This document shows positions 9,052 through 17,154 of a stretch of DNA of 64,000 bases, piece after piece. The DNA is taken from assembly GCF_004349065.1 (NCBI RefSeq), contig NZ_SMKZ01000019.1, forward strand, positions 57,762 through 121,761, written 5' to 3'. Made by a program: the position numbers and the translations under genes. The notes under the pieces were generated by a model. That model worked only from the letters and a program-made list of their open reading frames with translations. It did no database searches and had not been told where the DNA came from. Origin of the DNA: Jiangella asiatica. Its GTDB lineage: Bacteria > Actinomycetota > Actinomycetes > Jiangellales > Jiangellaceae. How positions within the stretch are numbered: the stretch's first letter is position 1; the number at the start of each line of letters is the position of its first letter.

Positions 9052-9597
9052 TCAGCCTCCGAGGAACACGTCGATCGGGGCCGCAGGCAGCGGGACGGCG
9101 AACAGCCGCCCGAAGAAGATCATCACGACCCAGGTGATGACCACCGCGCCCCCGAGGCTCGTCCACCATCGGCGCGCCCCGGCCAGCAGGCCAGCGGCGA
9201 ACGCCAGACCCGTGAAGGTGACGAAGAAGCCGATCTGCTGCAACAGCAGGCCAGCGGCGGTCAGGGCTGCCACGGTCGCGATAACGCGGACGGGAAGCAC
9301 CGATGGCGCGCTTTGGCCCGGGAGGGCTGTGGAACGCAGCGTCTGGAACACGAGCGCGATCGCCGCCACGGCGCAGAGGAGTGCGACCAGAATCGGGATC
9401 GCGGCGGGACCAGGCTCCCCACCTGCTCCGTCCCGGTAGCCGCGCACGTCCACCGCGATGGCCACCGCCGCACCGAGCAGCAGGACCGCCATGCCCAGCG
9501 GCACCGTCCGCGGTCCGCCGGTGTGGCCGTCGGCCGCACCGACACGAACCGCGGCGGCCGGCCGCCCCGGCGTCCCTCGACCACTGTCTCCGGCCAT
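9052..9597 (-). CDS. tctB: Tripartite tricarboxylate transporter, small membrane subunit TctB
   Basis: 181 residues with four predicted transmembrane helices: around VPLGMAVLLLGAAVAIAV, IPILVALLCAVAAIALV, VIATVAALTAAGLLL and VITWVVMIFFGRLF. The lipid-facing pattern, length and position between tctC and tctA identify it as the small subunit. TctB is poorly conserved in sequence, so the call rests mainly on context. The start at 9597 is three bases from the tctC stop and the stop is one base from tctA, so translation is likely coupled. Confidence 0.9.
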   Translation of the reverse strand: MAGDSGRGTPGRPAAAVRVGAADGHTGGPRTVPLGMAVLLLGAAVAIAVDVRGYRDGAGGEPGPAAIPILVALLCAVAAIALVFQTLRSTALPGQSAPSVLPVRVIATVAALTAAGLLLQQIGFFVTFTGLAFAAGLLAGARRWWTSLGGAVVITWVVMIFFGRLFAVPLPAAPIDVFLGG

Positions 9598-9600
9598 GGG

Positions 9601-10578
9601 CTACTCGCTCTCACGCAGCAGGTCGACGTAGAGGTCACGGGCGTCCTCGAAGAACGGCTGGAACTCTTCGGTCTCCATCACCCGAATGCCGAAGCTGTTG
9701 TTCTCCATGACGTCGGCGAAGGTGTCCTCCTCGGCCATCTCCACGAACGCGTCGTTGAGTGTCGCCACGATCTCCGGGTCCATGCCGGCCGGCCCAGCGA
9801 TCCCCCGGAACGTACCGATCTCCACGTCGTAGCCCTGCTCGACGAAGGTCGGCACGTTCGGCAGCGCCTCGAGCCGTTCGGCCAAGGCGACGCCGAGTAC
9901 CTTCATCTCGCCGGCCTCGACTTGAGGATGGACCTCACCGATGGAGAACGCCATCGCGTCGAGTGTTCCGCCGAGCACTGCCTGGGTAGATGCTGCGGCT
10001 CCGTCGTACGGCACGTGCGTCAGCTCGATGCCGGCGGACCGCTCGATCGCGGTCGTGGCGAGGTCCCACGCGAGACCTGGCCCGGAGTTGCCGACCGAGA
10101 TCGCTCCAGGGTCCGCCTTCGCGTCGGCGACGAACTCCTCGAAGGTGTCCCAGGGCGCGTCCGCCCGCACGGCGAGCGCCGCGGGATCCTCGTTGAGGAG
10201 CGTGATGAGTGTGAAGTCGTCGAGGCCGAAGTCGTACAGCCCCTGTTCGTCCAGGAACCCGATCTCAGGCGACACCATCGTGAGCGTGTAACCGTCCGGT
10301 TGCGTCGCGTGCGCGATCTCGCCCCAGCCGACCGCGCCGGAGCTGCCGGGCTTGTTCACGACGTTGATGGGCTGCCCGAGGTGGTCCTCAGCCGACTGTG
10401 CGAAGGCCCGCATCATCACGTCGGTGCCGCCGCCGGCACTCCAGGCCACGACGGCCGTGATCGGTTTGGTCGGGAAATCCGACTCCCCGCCGGCGCCACC
10501 GCCTCCACCCGTTGCCGTATCGGCACAAGCCGACAACAGCAGACAGGCCGCGGCGGCCGGAATGAACTTCGTACGCAT
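9601..10578 (-). CDS. tctC: Tripartite tricarboxylate transporter substrate-binding protein TctC (Bug family)
   Basis: 325-residue periplasmic-type receptor. The N-terminus MRTKFIPAAAACLLLSAC is a lipoprotein signal (Cys 18), followed by a Gly-rich linker and the Bug-family start FPTKPITAVVAWSAGGGTDVMMRAFA. VVNKPGSSGAVGW is also typical. The frame stays open upstream to 10917, but ATG 10578 has GAAGGGA eight bases upstream and starts at the signal peptide. The promoter and operator at 10873-10917 imply a leader of roughly 300 nucleotides. Ligand unknown; family members bind carboxylates, and co-regulation with an aldolase suggests a sugar acid or small keto acid. Confidence 0.94.
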   Translation of the reverse strand: MRTKFIPAAAACLLLSACADTATGGGGGAGGESDFPTKPITAVVAWSAGGGTDVMMRAFAQSAEDHLGQPINVVNKPGSSGAVGWGEIAHATQPDGYTLTMVSPEIGFLDEQGLYDFGLDDFTLITLLNEDPAALAVRADAPWDTFEEFVADAKADPGAISVGNSGPGLAWDLATTAIERSAGIELTHVPYDGAAASTQAVLGGTLDAMAFSIGEVHPQVEAGEMKVLGVALAERLEALPNVPTFVEQGYDVEIGTFRGIAGPAGMDPEIVATLNDAFVEMAEEDTFADVMENNSFGIRVMETEEFQPFFEDARDLYVDLLRESE

Positions 10579-10872
10579 GGTGATCCCTTCGTCATTGGAG
10601 GCTTGGGATGCGTTCTGGACGGTGATCAGACGAGACCTGCACCACACAGGTGGACGGATGCGCGCTGAAGGCCACGGCGGTACGGCGCGCCCGACGACGC
10701 AGCCCCGCGGGTGCGATTCGGCCGTCTGCGCCTGGCCGTGATCTGGACCACGGTTCCGCTGAGTGCGACCGCGCAGCCGCGCCGGGTCAGTCTCATGGTC
10801 TGCTCCGATGCCTTGGCGAACGGGGACGGGAGACGCACGGCTCACCCGAGTTCTCGCCTCTCGACCAGCTGA

Positions 10873-10886
10873 TGTCACCGGTGACA
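10873..10886. promoter_or_regulatory. LacI-type operator O1 for tctCBA
   Basis: Perfect 14-bp palindrome TGTCACCGGTGACA. The same sequence occurs at 15921 and 16124, each next to a promoter. A short even palindrome with central CCGG/CG symmetry is what LacI-family regulators bind. It lies two bases downstream of the -10 element for tctCBA, where binding would block transcription. The LacI-type protein at 17155-18174 is the likely binder, by proximity. Confidence 0.8.
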
Positions 10887-10888
10887 CG

Positions 10889-10917
10889 ACTTTGCGACCA
10901 CAGTCTCGATATGTCAA
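10889..10917 (-). promoter_or_regulatory. Promoter of tctCBA
   Basis: On the minus strand, TTGACA (10912-10917) is followed after 17 bases by CAAAGT (10889-10894), a consensus -35 and a fair -10. The operator follows immediately. The same order of -35, -10 and operator recurs at 15921-15967 and 16086-16137. Confidence 0.6.
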
Positions 10918-11230
10918 GTGCAGCCTCCCCGTGAACTCGTCCCGCCGCAGCGACCCAGCCCCGACGCCAGCGAGTGCACCGCCTCATGAATATGCTGGTC
11001 AGAAGACTTTCGATCGATGATCCTCCCGGGTGCGAGCGGGACCCGACACTGGCGATCCACCGCATCACCGCCATCGCGGCGGGTCTGTAATCGGTGACAT
11101 TCCTTGGCTGGGACGAAGCGAGCCATGAAGGGACCTGAACCGAACCTGTGAGGCAGCGGTGTGTGAGGTCCGGCCTTGGTCCACGAGGAGAAGGCGGTGG
11201 CTGCGAACAGCCATTCGGTCCGGCTGGCCG
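10918..11230. other. Stretch without a recognised gene between the tct promoter and the FAD gene
   Basis: Both strands have only short frames or frames running in from neighbours, with no recognisable protein and no good ribosome binding site. No hairpin with a T-run was found after the FAD gene, whose stop is at 11231. The stretch is less GC-rich in places, such as around 10985-11020. I see nothing functional in it other than sequence upstream of the tct promoter. Confidence 0.5.
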
Positions 11231-12634
11231 TTACGCCGACGACGCTGCTGGCCGCCTTGGAGGCGCCGCTGCCTGCAGGGTGACGCCGTCGCGCGCGCCG
11301 AGCACGCCGCGGCGGCGCAGCAGGTCCTGCAGCCGCGGCACGTCCAGTGCCGCGACCGTCGTGGCGCCGTCGGCAACAAGTGCCGCCGCGACACCGGCCG
11401 CCTCGCCCGTCGCGAAACAGGTGCCGGTGATGCGCACCGAGCCGTTGCCCTCGTGGGTCGACGACACGCAGCGTCCGGCCACCAGCGCGTTGTCGAGATC
11501 GCGCGGGACGAGGCAACCGAACGGGATGTCGTAGGACGAGGCGATGGTGTCAGCGTGTTCCAGCCCGGGCGTGCTCGCGTCGTGGATGTCGATCGGGAAG
11601 GCGCCGGTGGCGACGCTGTCGGGGTGGCGGCGGCCGGAGACGACGTCGTCGCGGGTGAGCGTGGCCAGGCCGACGACGCGCCGGGACTCGCGTACGCCTA
11701 GCCGGTCGGCCACCGCGGAGAGGTAGGCCTCGCGGCCTCCCGGCACCAGCTGCCGGAACCAGCGCACGACCTCCAGGACCTGCTTCGACAGCCGCAGGTA
11801 TGCCGCGCCGCCGTCGAGCCCGGCACCGGGCCACGGCACTCGTGTGACGTTGAGGACCGCCTCGCCGCGTCGCGGCCAGCCGGCAAGGTGCAACTCGGTA
11901 CGGCGCAGCTCCAGCAGGCCCTGCCGGTGACCGGCGTCGAGCAGCCTTCCGAAGCCCCACAGGTTGACGCACTCGTCGTCCGGCGACCCGACGGCGTTGC
12001 CCGGCCGCAGGTCGTCCGGGTGGTCCGCGGCGTAGGCGAGCAGCGCCGCGAAGTCGACGCCGCCGAGCTTGAGCAGCAGCGACGCCGGTTGCCGGTGCGG
12101 GACGTCGTCGTGCACGGTGGCGCCGGCCAGCGTGGCCAGCACCGCGTCGCCGCTGGCGTCGACGAACACCGGGGCGGTGACGTGCCGCCGCCCGTCCGGC
12201 GTCTCGATGTCGAGGCCGCGGACGCGGCGGCCGTCGGTGACGGCGGCGACCACCGGGCAGTTCAGCAGCACCTGGACCCCGGCGTCGGCCAGCAGCGTCG
12301 CCTCGGCCATCGCCAGCTCGGCGTGGTTCACCGGCGTGCGGGTGGCCGTGTAGCCGACATCGTCGGCGATGTGTCCCGGGGTGCCACCGTACTGCCGGAG
12401 GCGGTCGACGATGCGCTGGCCGACGCCGCCGACCACCTGGTTGCCGCGGACGTCGTGGAAGCCCGCGCTGTGCTCGAGCAACTGCCAGGCCAGCGTGCCG
12501 CCCACGTGCCCGCTGGCCTCAACCAGGACGGTTCGCGCGCCGGACTCCGCGGCGGCGACCGCGGCCGCCACGCCGGCCGAGCCGGCGCCAGCCACGACGA
12601 CGTCGGCGTCCAGGGCGGAGGTGAGGTCGATCAT
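11231..12634 (-). CDS. FAD-dependent oxidoreductase (FAD_oxidored family)
   Basis: 467 residues. The N-terminal Rossmann motif is DVVVAGAGSAGVAAAVAAA with VLVEASGHVGG, followed by a second FAD contact (FVDASGDAVLATLAG) and a C-terminal GRCVSSTHEG...GTCFATGEAAG segment. Members of this family sit in sugar and organic-acid catabolic operons, but few have a known reaction. The ATG at 12634 has GGAGAGGA upstream; an alternative ATG at 12658 overlaps the permease end. It is the last gene of the SBP-permease-permease-FAD operon. A clear paralogue, with the same RESRRVxG and FPIDxHD / YPLDVHD segments, is at 33742, also beside an ABC importer. It probably oxidises the imported compound; substrate unknown. 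Confidence 0.85.
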   Translation of the reverse strand: MIDLTSALDADVVVAGAGSAGVAAAVAAAESGARTVLVEASGHVGGTLAWQLLEHSAGFHDVRGNQVVGGVGQRIVDRLRQYGGTPGHIADDVGYTATRTPVNHAELAMAEATLLADAGVQVLLNCPVVAAVTDGRRVRGLDIETPDGRRHVTAPVFVDASGDAVLATLAGATVHDDVPHRQPASLLLKLGGVDFAALLAYAADHPDDLRPGNAVGSPDDECVNLWGFGRLLDAGHRQGLLELRRTELHLAGWPRRGEAVLNVTRVPWPGAGLDGGAAYLRLSKQVLEVVRWFRQLVPGGREAYLSAVADRLGVRESRRVVGLATLTRDDVVSGRRHPDSVATGAFPIDIHDASTPGLEHADTIASSYDIPFGCLVPRDLDNALVAGRCVSSTHEGNGSVRITGTCFATGEAAGVAAALVADGATTVAALDVPRLQDLLRRRGVLGARDGVTLQAAAPPRRPAASSA

Positions 12635-12654
12635 GCGGTGGTCCTCTCCGGTCG

Positions 12655-13509
12655 TCATCCCTTCACGCTCCCCGACGTGATGCCCTTCTCGAACAGTCGC
12701 TGCAGCAGCGAGAAGATCACCACGATCGGCAGCGTGACCAGGGTGCCGAGCGCCATGATGGCGCCCCAGCGGATGTCGAACGAGGTCACGTAGCCGGCGA
12801 TCGCCACCGGAACGGTCATGGTGTCGCCTTGGGTCAGCACGCTGGCGAACAGGTACTCGTCCCACGACAAGATGAACACGAACAGCGCGGTGGTCGCCAG
12901 GCCGGTCCGTAACAACGGCACGGTGACCAGTGCGAACGCTCGCAGCTGCCCGCACCCGTCGACCAGGGCGGCCTCCTCCAGCTCGCGCGGCACCGACTCG
13001 ACGAACGACTTCATCAGCCAGATCGCCAGCGGCAGCGTCGTGGCGAGGTGCGCGACGACGAGGCCGCTGAGGTTGCCGACCAGTCCCAGTGCGGACAGCA
13101 GCAGGTACACCGGCACGAGCAGGAGGATCGACGGGAACAGGTACGCCACCACCAGGCTGCCCAGCAGCGTCCGGCGGCCGGGGAAGTCGAATCGAGTCAG
13201 CGCGTACGCGGCCAGCGTGCCGATGGTGACTGCGACCAGCGTGGTCGCGACGGAGACGGTGAAGCTGTTGGCGAACCAACGCAGCACGTCGCTGCTGGCG
13301 AAGACCTCGTCGTACCACTGGCCGGTCCAGCCGCGCGGCAACACCTGCGGCGGGTCCTGGAACAGCTCCGCGGGCGGGCGGAACGAGCTCAGCACCATCC
13401 AGACGATGGGCCCGCAGGCGAACAGTACGATCAGTGCGAGCGCGGCGACGCGCCAGACGCGGCTCGCGGTCGTCGTCAGGGTGCTGCCTGCAGTGGTGGT
13501 GGCGCTCAT
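12655..13509 (-). CDS. Sugar ABC importer permease (MalG-type)
   Basis: 284 residues with six predicted membrane helices. It has the EAA loop that docks the ATPase (ELEEAALVDGCGQLRAFALVTVPLL) and ends with the MalG-like tail FEKGITSGSVKG. It pairs with the MalF-type permease, overlapping it by 4 bp (ATGA). No ATPase is encoded here, so a shared ATPase such as the actinobacterial MsiK type probably energises it. Start ATG 13509 was chosen for the overlap and because the N-terminal tail and first helix follow directly. Confidence 0.93.
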   Translation of the reverse strand: MSATTTAGSTLTTTASRVWRVAALALIVLFACGPIVWMVLSSFRPPAELFQDPPQVLPRGWTGQWYDEVFASSDVLRWFANSFTVSVATTLVAVTIGTLAAYALTRFDFPGRRTLLGSLVVAYLFPSILLLVPVYLLLSALGLVGNLSGLVVAHLATTLPLAIWLMKSFVESVPRELEEAALVDGCGQLRAFALVTVPLLRTGLATTALFVFILSWDEYLFASVLTQGDTMTVPVAIAGYVTSFDIRWGAIMALGTLVTLPIVVIFSLLQRLFEKGITSGSVKG

Positions 13510-14447
13510 GCGGCCCTCCGAACCTTGCGGGCGACCATGACGACTGCGGCCAGCGCGAACAGCGTCAGGCCGGTGACGGTGGCGATCGCGGCCGCGTAGC
13601 CGAGCCGAAACTCGCCCATCACGATCTTGTAGATGTAGGTGGGGACGATGTCGCTGGAGTTGACCGGCCCGCCGCGGGTGGTCAGCCAGATCAGCTCGAA
13701 GTACATGAGCGTCCAGATGCCGCGCAACGCGACCAGCGCGATCACGGCGCCGCGCAGGTTCGGCAGCGTGATGCTCCAGAACTCGCGCAGCGGCCCGGCG
13801 CCGTCGACCTTCGCGGCCTCGTACTGCTGCTGGTCGATGCCCTGCAGCGCGGCCCAGAAGACCAGCATCGCGAACGGGAAGCCGCGCCAGACGTTGATGA
13901 CGATGACGGTCCACAGCGACGCCGACTCCATGCCCAGCGGGCTGGTGCCGTCGGGCACGACGCCGAGGCTCTGGAGGCCGGAGCCGAGGATGCCGTAGCT
14001 GCCGTCGAGCATCCAGGTCCAGATCAGCGCACTGGCGATGACCGGCACGACGTAGGGCAGCAGGAGCAGCTGGCGGATCCAGCGCATGCCCTTCCACGAC
14101 TGGTCGATCAGTATCGCCGCCAGCAGGCCCAGGGCCAGCTGGCCGGCCAGGCAGGCCACCGTCCAGAGCAGGGTGCGCCCGACGGTGCTGCGCAGCGTCT
14201 CGTCGCTGGCCAGCTCGCGGAGGTTGGCCAGCCCGACGTACTCGGTGCGGCCGGTGAGCAGGTCGACGGAGAAGAAGGTCGTGCGGATGTTCTCGAAGAT
14301 CGGGTAGGCCAGCACGGCCAGGAAGAGCAGCGTCGCCGGCAGCGCGAACATGATGCCGAGCCGTCGCTCCCGGGCCCGGATCGAGCCGCGCCGCTGCTGT
14401 CCGCGGGGCACAGCGCGCGCCGGCGGTGCCGTCGACGTCGTCGTCAT
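13506..14447 (-). CDS. Sugar ABC importer permease (MalF-type)
   Basis: 313 residues. A basic N-terminal tail (RRGSIRARERR) precedes six predicted helices. The EAA loop is YEAAKVDGAGPLREFWSITLPNL, and the closing WLTTRGGPVNSSDIVPTYIY is typical of MalF-like subunits. It follows the binding-protein gene by 30 bases and overlaps the MalG-type gene by 4 bp. With those it forms a CUT1-type importer controlled by operator O2. Confidence 0.93.
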   Translation of the reverse strand: MTTTSTAPPARAVPRGQQRRGSIRARERRLGIMFALPATLLFLAVLAYPIFENIRTTFFSVDLLTGRTEYVGLANLRELASDETLRSTVGRTLLWTVACLAGQLALGLLAAILIDQSWKGMRWIRQLLLLPYVVPVIASALIWTWMLDGSYGILGSGLQSLGVVPDGTSPLGMESASLWTVIVINVWRGFPFAMLVFWAALQGIDQQQYEAAKVDGAGPLREFWSITLPNLRGAVIALVALRGIWTLMYFELIWLTTRGGPVNSSDIVPTYIYKIVMGEFRLGYAAAIATVTGLTLFALAAVVMVARKVRRAA

Positions 14448-14477
14448 GGGCGTCTCCTCGTGGCGAAGTCGGGTCGG

Positions 14478-15836
14478 TCATTGCTCGCGGATCAGCCGGC
14501 GCAGGTCGGCGTCGATCGCGTCGACGGCCTCGGCCGCGGTGATGCGCCCAGTGGCGGCGGATTGCAGGTGGTCGCCGATGAACGTGGTCGCCTCGATCTG
14601 GCCGGCCAGCGGGTTGAGTCCGGCCTCCATGCCGTAGCGATACCAGCGCGGCAGCTCGACCTCGCGGATCGTCTCGATCTCGGCGGCGAACCGCTGCACC
14701 ATCGGGTTCGAGGTGTAGGTCGGCGACTCCGCGGCGCTGCGGGTCGCGGGCAGCGCGAAGACCGGCCGGGTGTTCGTGCGCTCAGCGACGAGGTCGGGCT
14801 GCAGGAGGCAGCCGACGACCTCCTTCGCCGCGGCCTCGCGGCGGGGGTTGCTCGCGCCGACCATGTAGTAGTAGCCGCCGCCGAGGATGCCGCCCGGCTC
14901 GGCGCCGGACACCGGCGGCGGCAACGGGAACGAGCTGATGTGGTCGAGCAGCTCCGGGTTCTGCTCGACGGCCATGCCGACCACGGCGCCGAAGTCCATC
15001 ACCATGGCGAGGTCGCCGCCGGCGAACGCGGTGCGGAACTCATTCCAGCCCCAGGTCCGCGCCTCCGGCGGCGAGGCCGCGGCGTAGAGGTCGAGCATGT
15101 ACTGGGTCGCCTCGACCGCCGCGTCGCGGTCGCGGTCGAAGGCGTACTCGCCGGTCTCGGGGTCGAACGTGTACACGCCGTTGGCGTAGAGGAACTGGTA
15201 GTACGTCTGCGGCGCCACCAGCGCGGCGCCCAGCGGCACGGCGAACCCGCGGGTCTCGCCGTCGACGCGGTCGACCGCCCGGGCCACCTCGAGCAGCTCC
15301 GGCCAGGACGTCGGGACGTCGACGCCGGCGGACTCGAACAGGTCCGTGCGGTACCAGACCTCCTGGTGCAGAGCCCAGTCGGGCACGGCCCAGACCTGGC
15401 CGTCCTTGCTGGCCGCGTGCAGGAAGGACGGGACGAAATCCGCACGGCCGTGGGCGTCGACGACGTCGTCGACCGGGGTGAGGTAGCCGCCGGCCTGGCC
15501 GAACGAGACTGCTCCCTCGATGGTGTTCATGATGTCCGGTCCCTCGCCGCCGCGGAACGCGGTGACCATGCGGGCGTACATGCTGTCGAAGGGCACCGCC
15601 TCGAACTCGATGCTCACGTCGTCCAGACCGGCCACGCACGACCGGGCCTGCTCCTCGATGACGCCGGCCTGCTCGTCGACGGTGAGGTTGGTCCAGAACC
15701 TCAGCTCGATCGGCCCGCTCTCGGAGTTAGGGTTGTTGTTGCCGAGCTGCGGGCTCGGCGGGCTGCAGGCGGCCGCGATCAGGACCGCGGTACCGCCGAG
15801 CGCCAGCGCACAGGCGGACCGCGCCAGTCTGCTCAT
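14478..15836 (-). CDS. Sugar ABC importer solute-binding lipoprotein
   Basis: 452 residues. The signal peptide MSRLARSACALALGGTAVLIAAAC ends in a lipobox (Cys 24). IELRFWTNLTVDEQAG and the FRGGEGPDIMNTIEG segment are typical of family 1 sugar-binding proteins. The frame extends upstream, but ATG 15836 has GGAG nine bases before it and starts the signal peptide. It is first gene of the operon that includes two permeases and the FAD enzyme, with promoter and operator about 100 bp upstream. Ligand unknown. Confidence 0.93.
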   Translation of the reverse strand: MSRLARSACALALGGTAVLIAAACSPPSPQLGNNNPNSESGPIELRFWTNLTVDEQAGVIEEQARSCVAGLDDVSIEFEAVPFDSMYARMVTAFRGGEGPDIMNTIEGAVSFGQAGGYLTPVDDVVDAHGRADFVPSFLHAASKDGQVWAVPDWALHQEVWYRTDLFESAGVDVPTSWPELLEVARAVDRVDGETRGFAVPLGAALVAPQTYYQFLYANGVYTFDPETGEYAFDRDRDAAVEATQYMLDLYAAASPPEARTWGWNEFRTAFAGGDLAMVMDFGAVVGMAVEQNPELLDHISSFPLPPPVSGAEPGGILGGGYYYMVGASNPRREAAAKEVVGCLLQPDLVAERTNTRPVFALPATRSAAESPTYTSNPMVQRFAAEIETIREVELPRWYRYGMEAGLNPLAGQIEATTFIGDHLQSAATGRITAAEAVDAIDADLRRLIREQ

Positions 15837-15920
15837 CGTGGGGCTCCGATGCTCGAGTAAAGGGTGGGGCGGCGACGTGAGGCCCGCCCGAATCCAGGTC
15901 TCCGTCTCGTGGACGGCAGA

Positions 15921-15934
15921 TGTCACCGGTGACA
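15921..15934. promoter_or_regulatory. LacI-type operator O2 for the ABC/FAD operon
   Basis: Second exact copy of TGTCACCGGTGACA, starting three bases downstream of the -10 element and 84 bp before the binding-protein start codon. Identity with O1 and O3 over all 14 bases in non-coding DNA is strong evidence for a shared regulator. Confidence 0.82.
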
Positions 15935-15937
15935 CCG

Positions 15938-15967
15938 ACTCTGGGCCCGATGCGGCGTTCCTGTCAA
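15938..15967 (-). promoter_or_regulatory. Promoter of the SBP-permease-FAD operon
   Basis: Minus strand TTGACA at 15962-15967, 18-base spacer, CAGAGT at 15938-15943, then operator O2. The -35 is a consensus match; the -10 keeps the second-position A and the final T. Confidence 0.55.
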
Positions 15968-16085
15968 CCCTCGCTCGTCAGGGCGATCCGCCGGATCCGC
16001 GACTCTCGCGGTCGCGGCGCCGATTCTCCGGGCATGTAAACGCCAGCTCAAGGCCGTTGTCCTGGTGCTCACGCGGCTCGTGGCA

Positions 16086-16115
16086 TTGACAACGGGCGTC
16101 TTTCATGGGGACGAT
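16086..16115 (+). promoter_or_regulatory. Promoter of the DapA-LacI-DhaK-DhaL operon
   Basis: TTGACA at 16086-16091, 18-base spacer, GACGAT at 16110-16115, then operator O3 eight bases further on. The -10 is weaker than the -35. It diverges from the minus-strand promoter at 15938-15967 within a 342-bp intergenic region. Confidence 0.5.
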
Positions 16116-16123
16116 GGCGTCGA

Positions 16124-16137
16124 TGTCACCGGTGACA
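16124..16137. promoter_or_regulatory. LacI-type operator O3 for the DapA/DhaKL operon
   Basis: Third exact copy of TGTCACCGGTGACA; here the symmetry extends to 18 bp (GATGTCACCGGTGACATC). It lies 41 bp before the DapA-like start. Because the lacI-type gene is second in this operon, the regulator would control its own synthesis. Confidence 0.82.
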
Positions 16138-16178
16138 TCAACCGTTCTCAACAGTGCTCGACGAGAGGACCCGCCTCC

Positions 16179-17069
16179 ATGTCGTTGAATCTCCACGGCG
16201 TCATCCCGCCGCTGGTCACGCCGTTCGACAGCGACGAGCATGTCGACGTCGAACTGCTGCGCGCCGAGGTGCGGCACCACCTCGATGTCGGTGTGCCGGG
16301 CCTGTGCGTCACGGGAAGCACCGGCGACGGCCAGATGCTGTCGGCCGAGGCGTCGGTAGCCGTCGCCCGGGCCGCGGTCGAGGAGACGGCCGGAGCGGTG
16401 CCCGTCGTCGCCGGAATCGTCCGCGACTCCACCGCCGAGGTCATCCGCTACGGGTTGGCGCTCAAGGAGACCGGCGTCGACGCGCTACAGGTCACACCGG
16501 TCCACTACCTCTTCCAGCCCGACGAGGCGACCACCGTCGACTACTACCGGCGCATCGCCGAGGCCACCGGGCTGCCGATCGTCGTCTACAACGTCATCCC
16601 GTACGCGCTGATCCCGGCGCCGACCGTCCTGCGGGTGCTGAACGAGATCCCGTCCGTTGTCGCCGTCAAGCAGTCCGGCGGCAACATCCACCAGCTCGCC
16701 GACCTGCTGCACGCCGACCCCGCGGGCGGCACCGTCCTGACCGCGGTCGACGACCTGCTGTACCCCGCGTACCTGCTCGGCGCGAAGGGCGCCATCAGCG
16801 CCACGCTCACCGTGGCGCCCGAGCTCGCGGTGCGCCAGTGGGACGCGGTCCAGGCCGGCGACCATCAGACGGCGCTGGCGATCCACAACAAGCTGCTGCC
16901 GGTCTGGCGCTCCATCGATGGGCCCAACATGACCGTCCGAATCAAAGCCGCGCTGCGGCTGCAGGGCCGCGACGGCGGCCTCGGCGCGAGCCCGCTGACC
17001 CCCGTCAGCGACGCCGAGCGCGAGGCCATCGCCACGGCCCTGACGGCCGCCGGGGTCACGGTCGTCTGA
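16179..17069 (+). CDS. DapA / N-acetylneuraminate lyase family aldolase
   Basis: 296 residues, a class I aldolase of the dihydrodipicolinate synthase superfamily. It has GVIPPLVTPFDSDEHVD at the N-terminus, GSTGDGQMLSAEE-like phosphate/carboxylate loop (GSTGDGQML), the proton-relay tyrosine in VVYNVIPYA (Y137) and the Schiff-base lysine in VVAVKQSGG (K164). Such enzymes make or split a C-C bond using pyruvate, or dehydrate keto-deoxy sugar acids. True lysine biosynthesis is unlikely because it is operator-controlled and grouped with dihydroxyacetone-kinase genes. ATG 16179 has GAGAGGA upstream; in-frame upstream starts would read through the operator. Confidence 0.9.
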   Translation: MSLNLHGVIPPLVTPFDSDEHVDVELLRAEVRHHLDVGVPGLCVTGSTGDGQMLSAEASVAVARAAVEETAGAVPVVAGIVRDSTAEVIRYGLALKETGVDALQVTPVHYLFQPDEATTVDYYRRIAEATGLPIVVYNVIPYALIPAPTVLRVLNEIPSVVAVKQSGGNIHQLADLLHADPAGGTVLTAVDDLLYPAYLLGAKGAISATLTVAPELAVRQWDAVQAGDHQTALAIHNKLLPVWRSIDGPNMTVRIKAALRLQGRDGGLGASPLTPVSDAEREAIATALTAAGVTVV

Positions 17070-17154
17070 ACGAGCCAGTCCGGTCCGGTGCGCCGGTACC
17101 ATCCGGTGATCACCGGGCCGGACGGTCCCGCTCACGGCAGGTACTGGAGGTCTC

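Noticed and set aside
7398..9137. 579-codon plus-strand open frame opposite tctA
   Set aside because: The opposite strand encodes a clear TctA membrane protein. The plus-strand translation is charged and low-complexity with no domain.
13434..15860. 808-codon plus-strand frame across the importer operon
   Set aside because: It crosses three genes with recognised importer motifs on the minus strand and has no ribosome binding site or domain.
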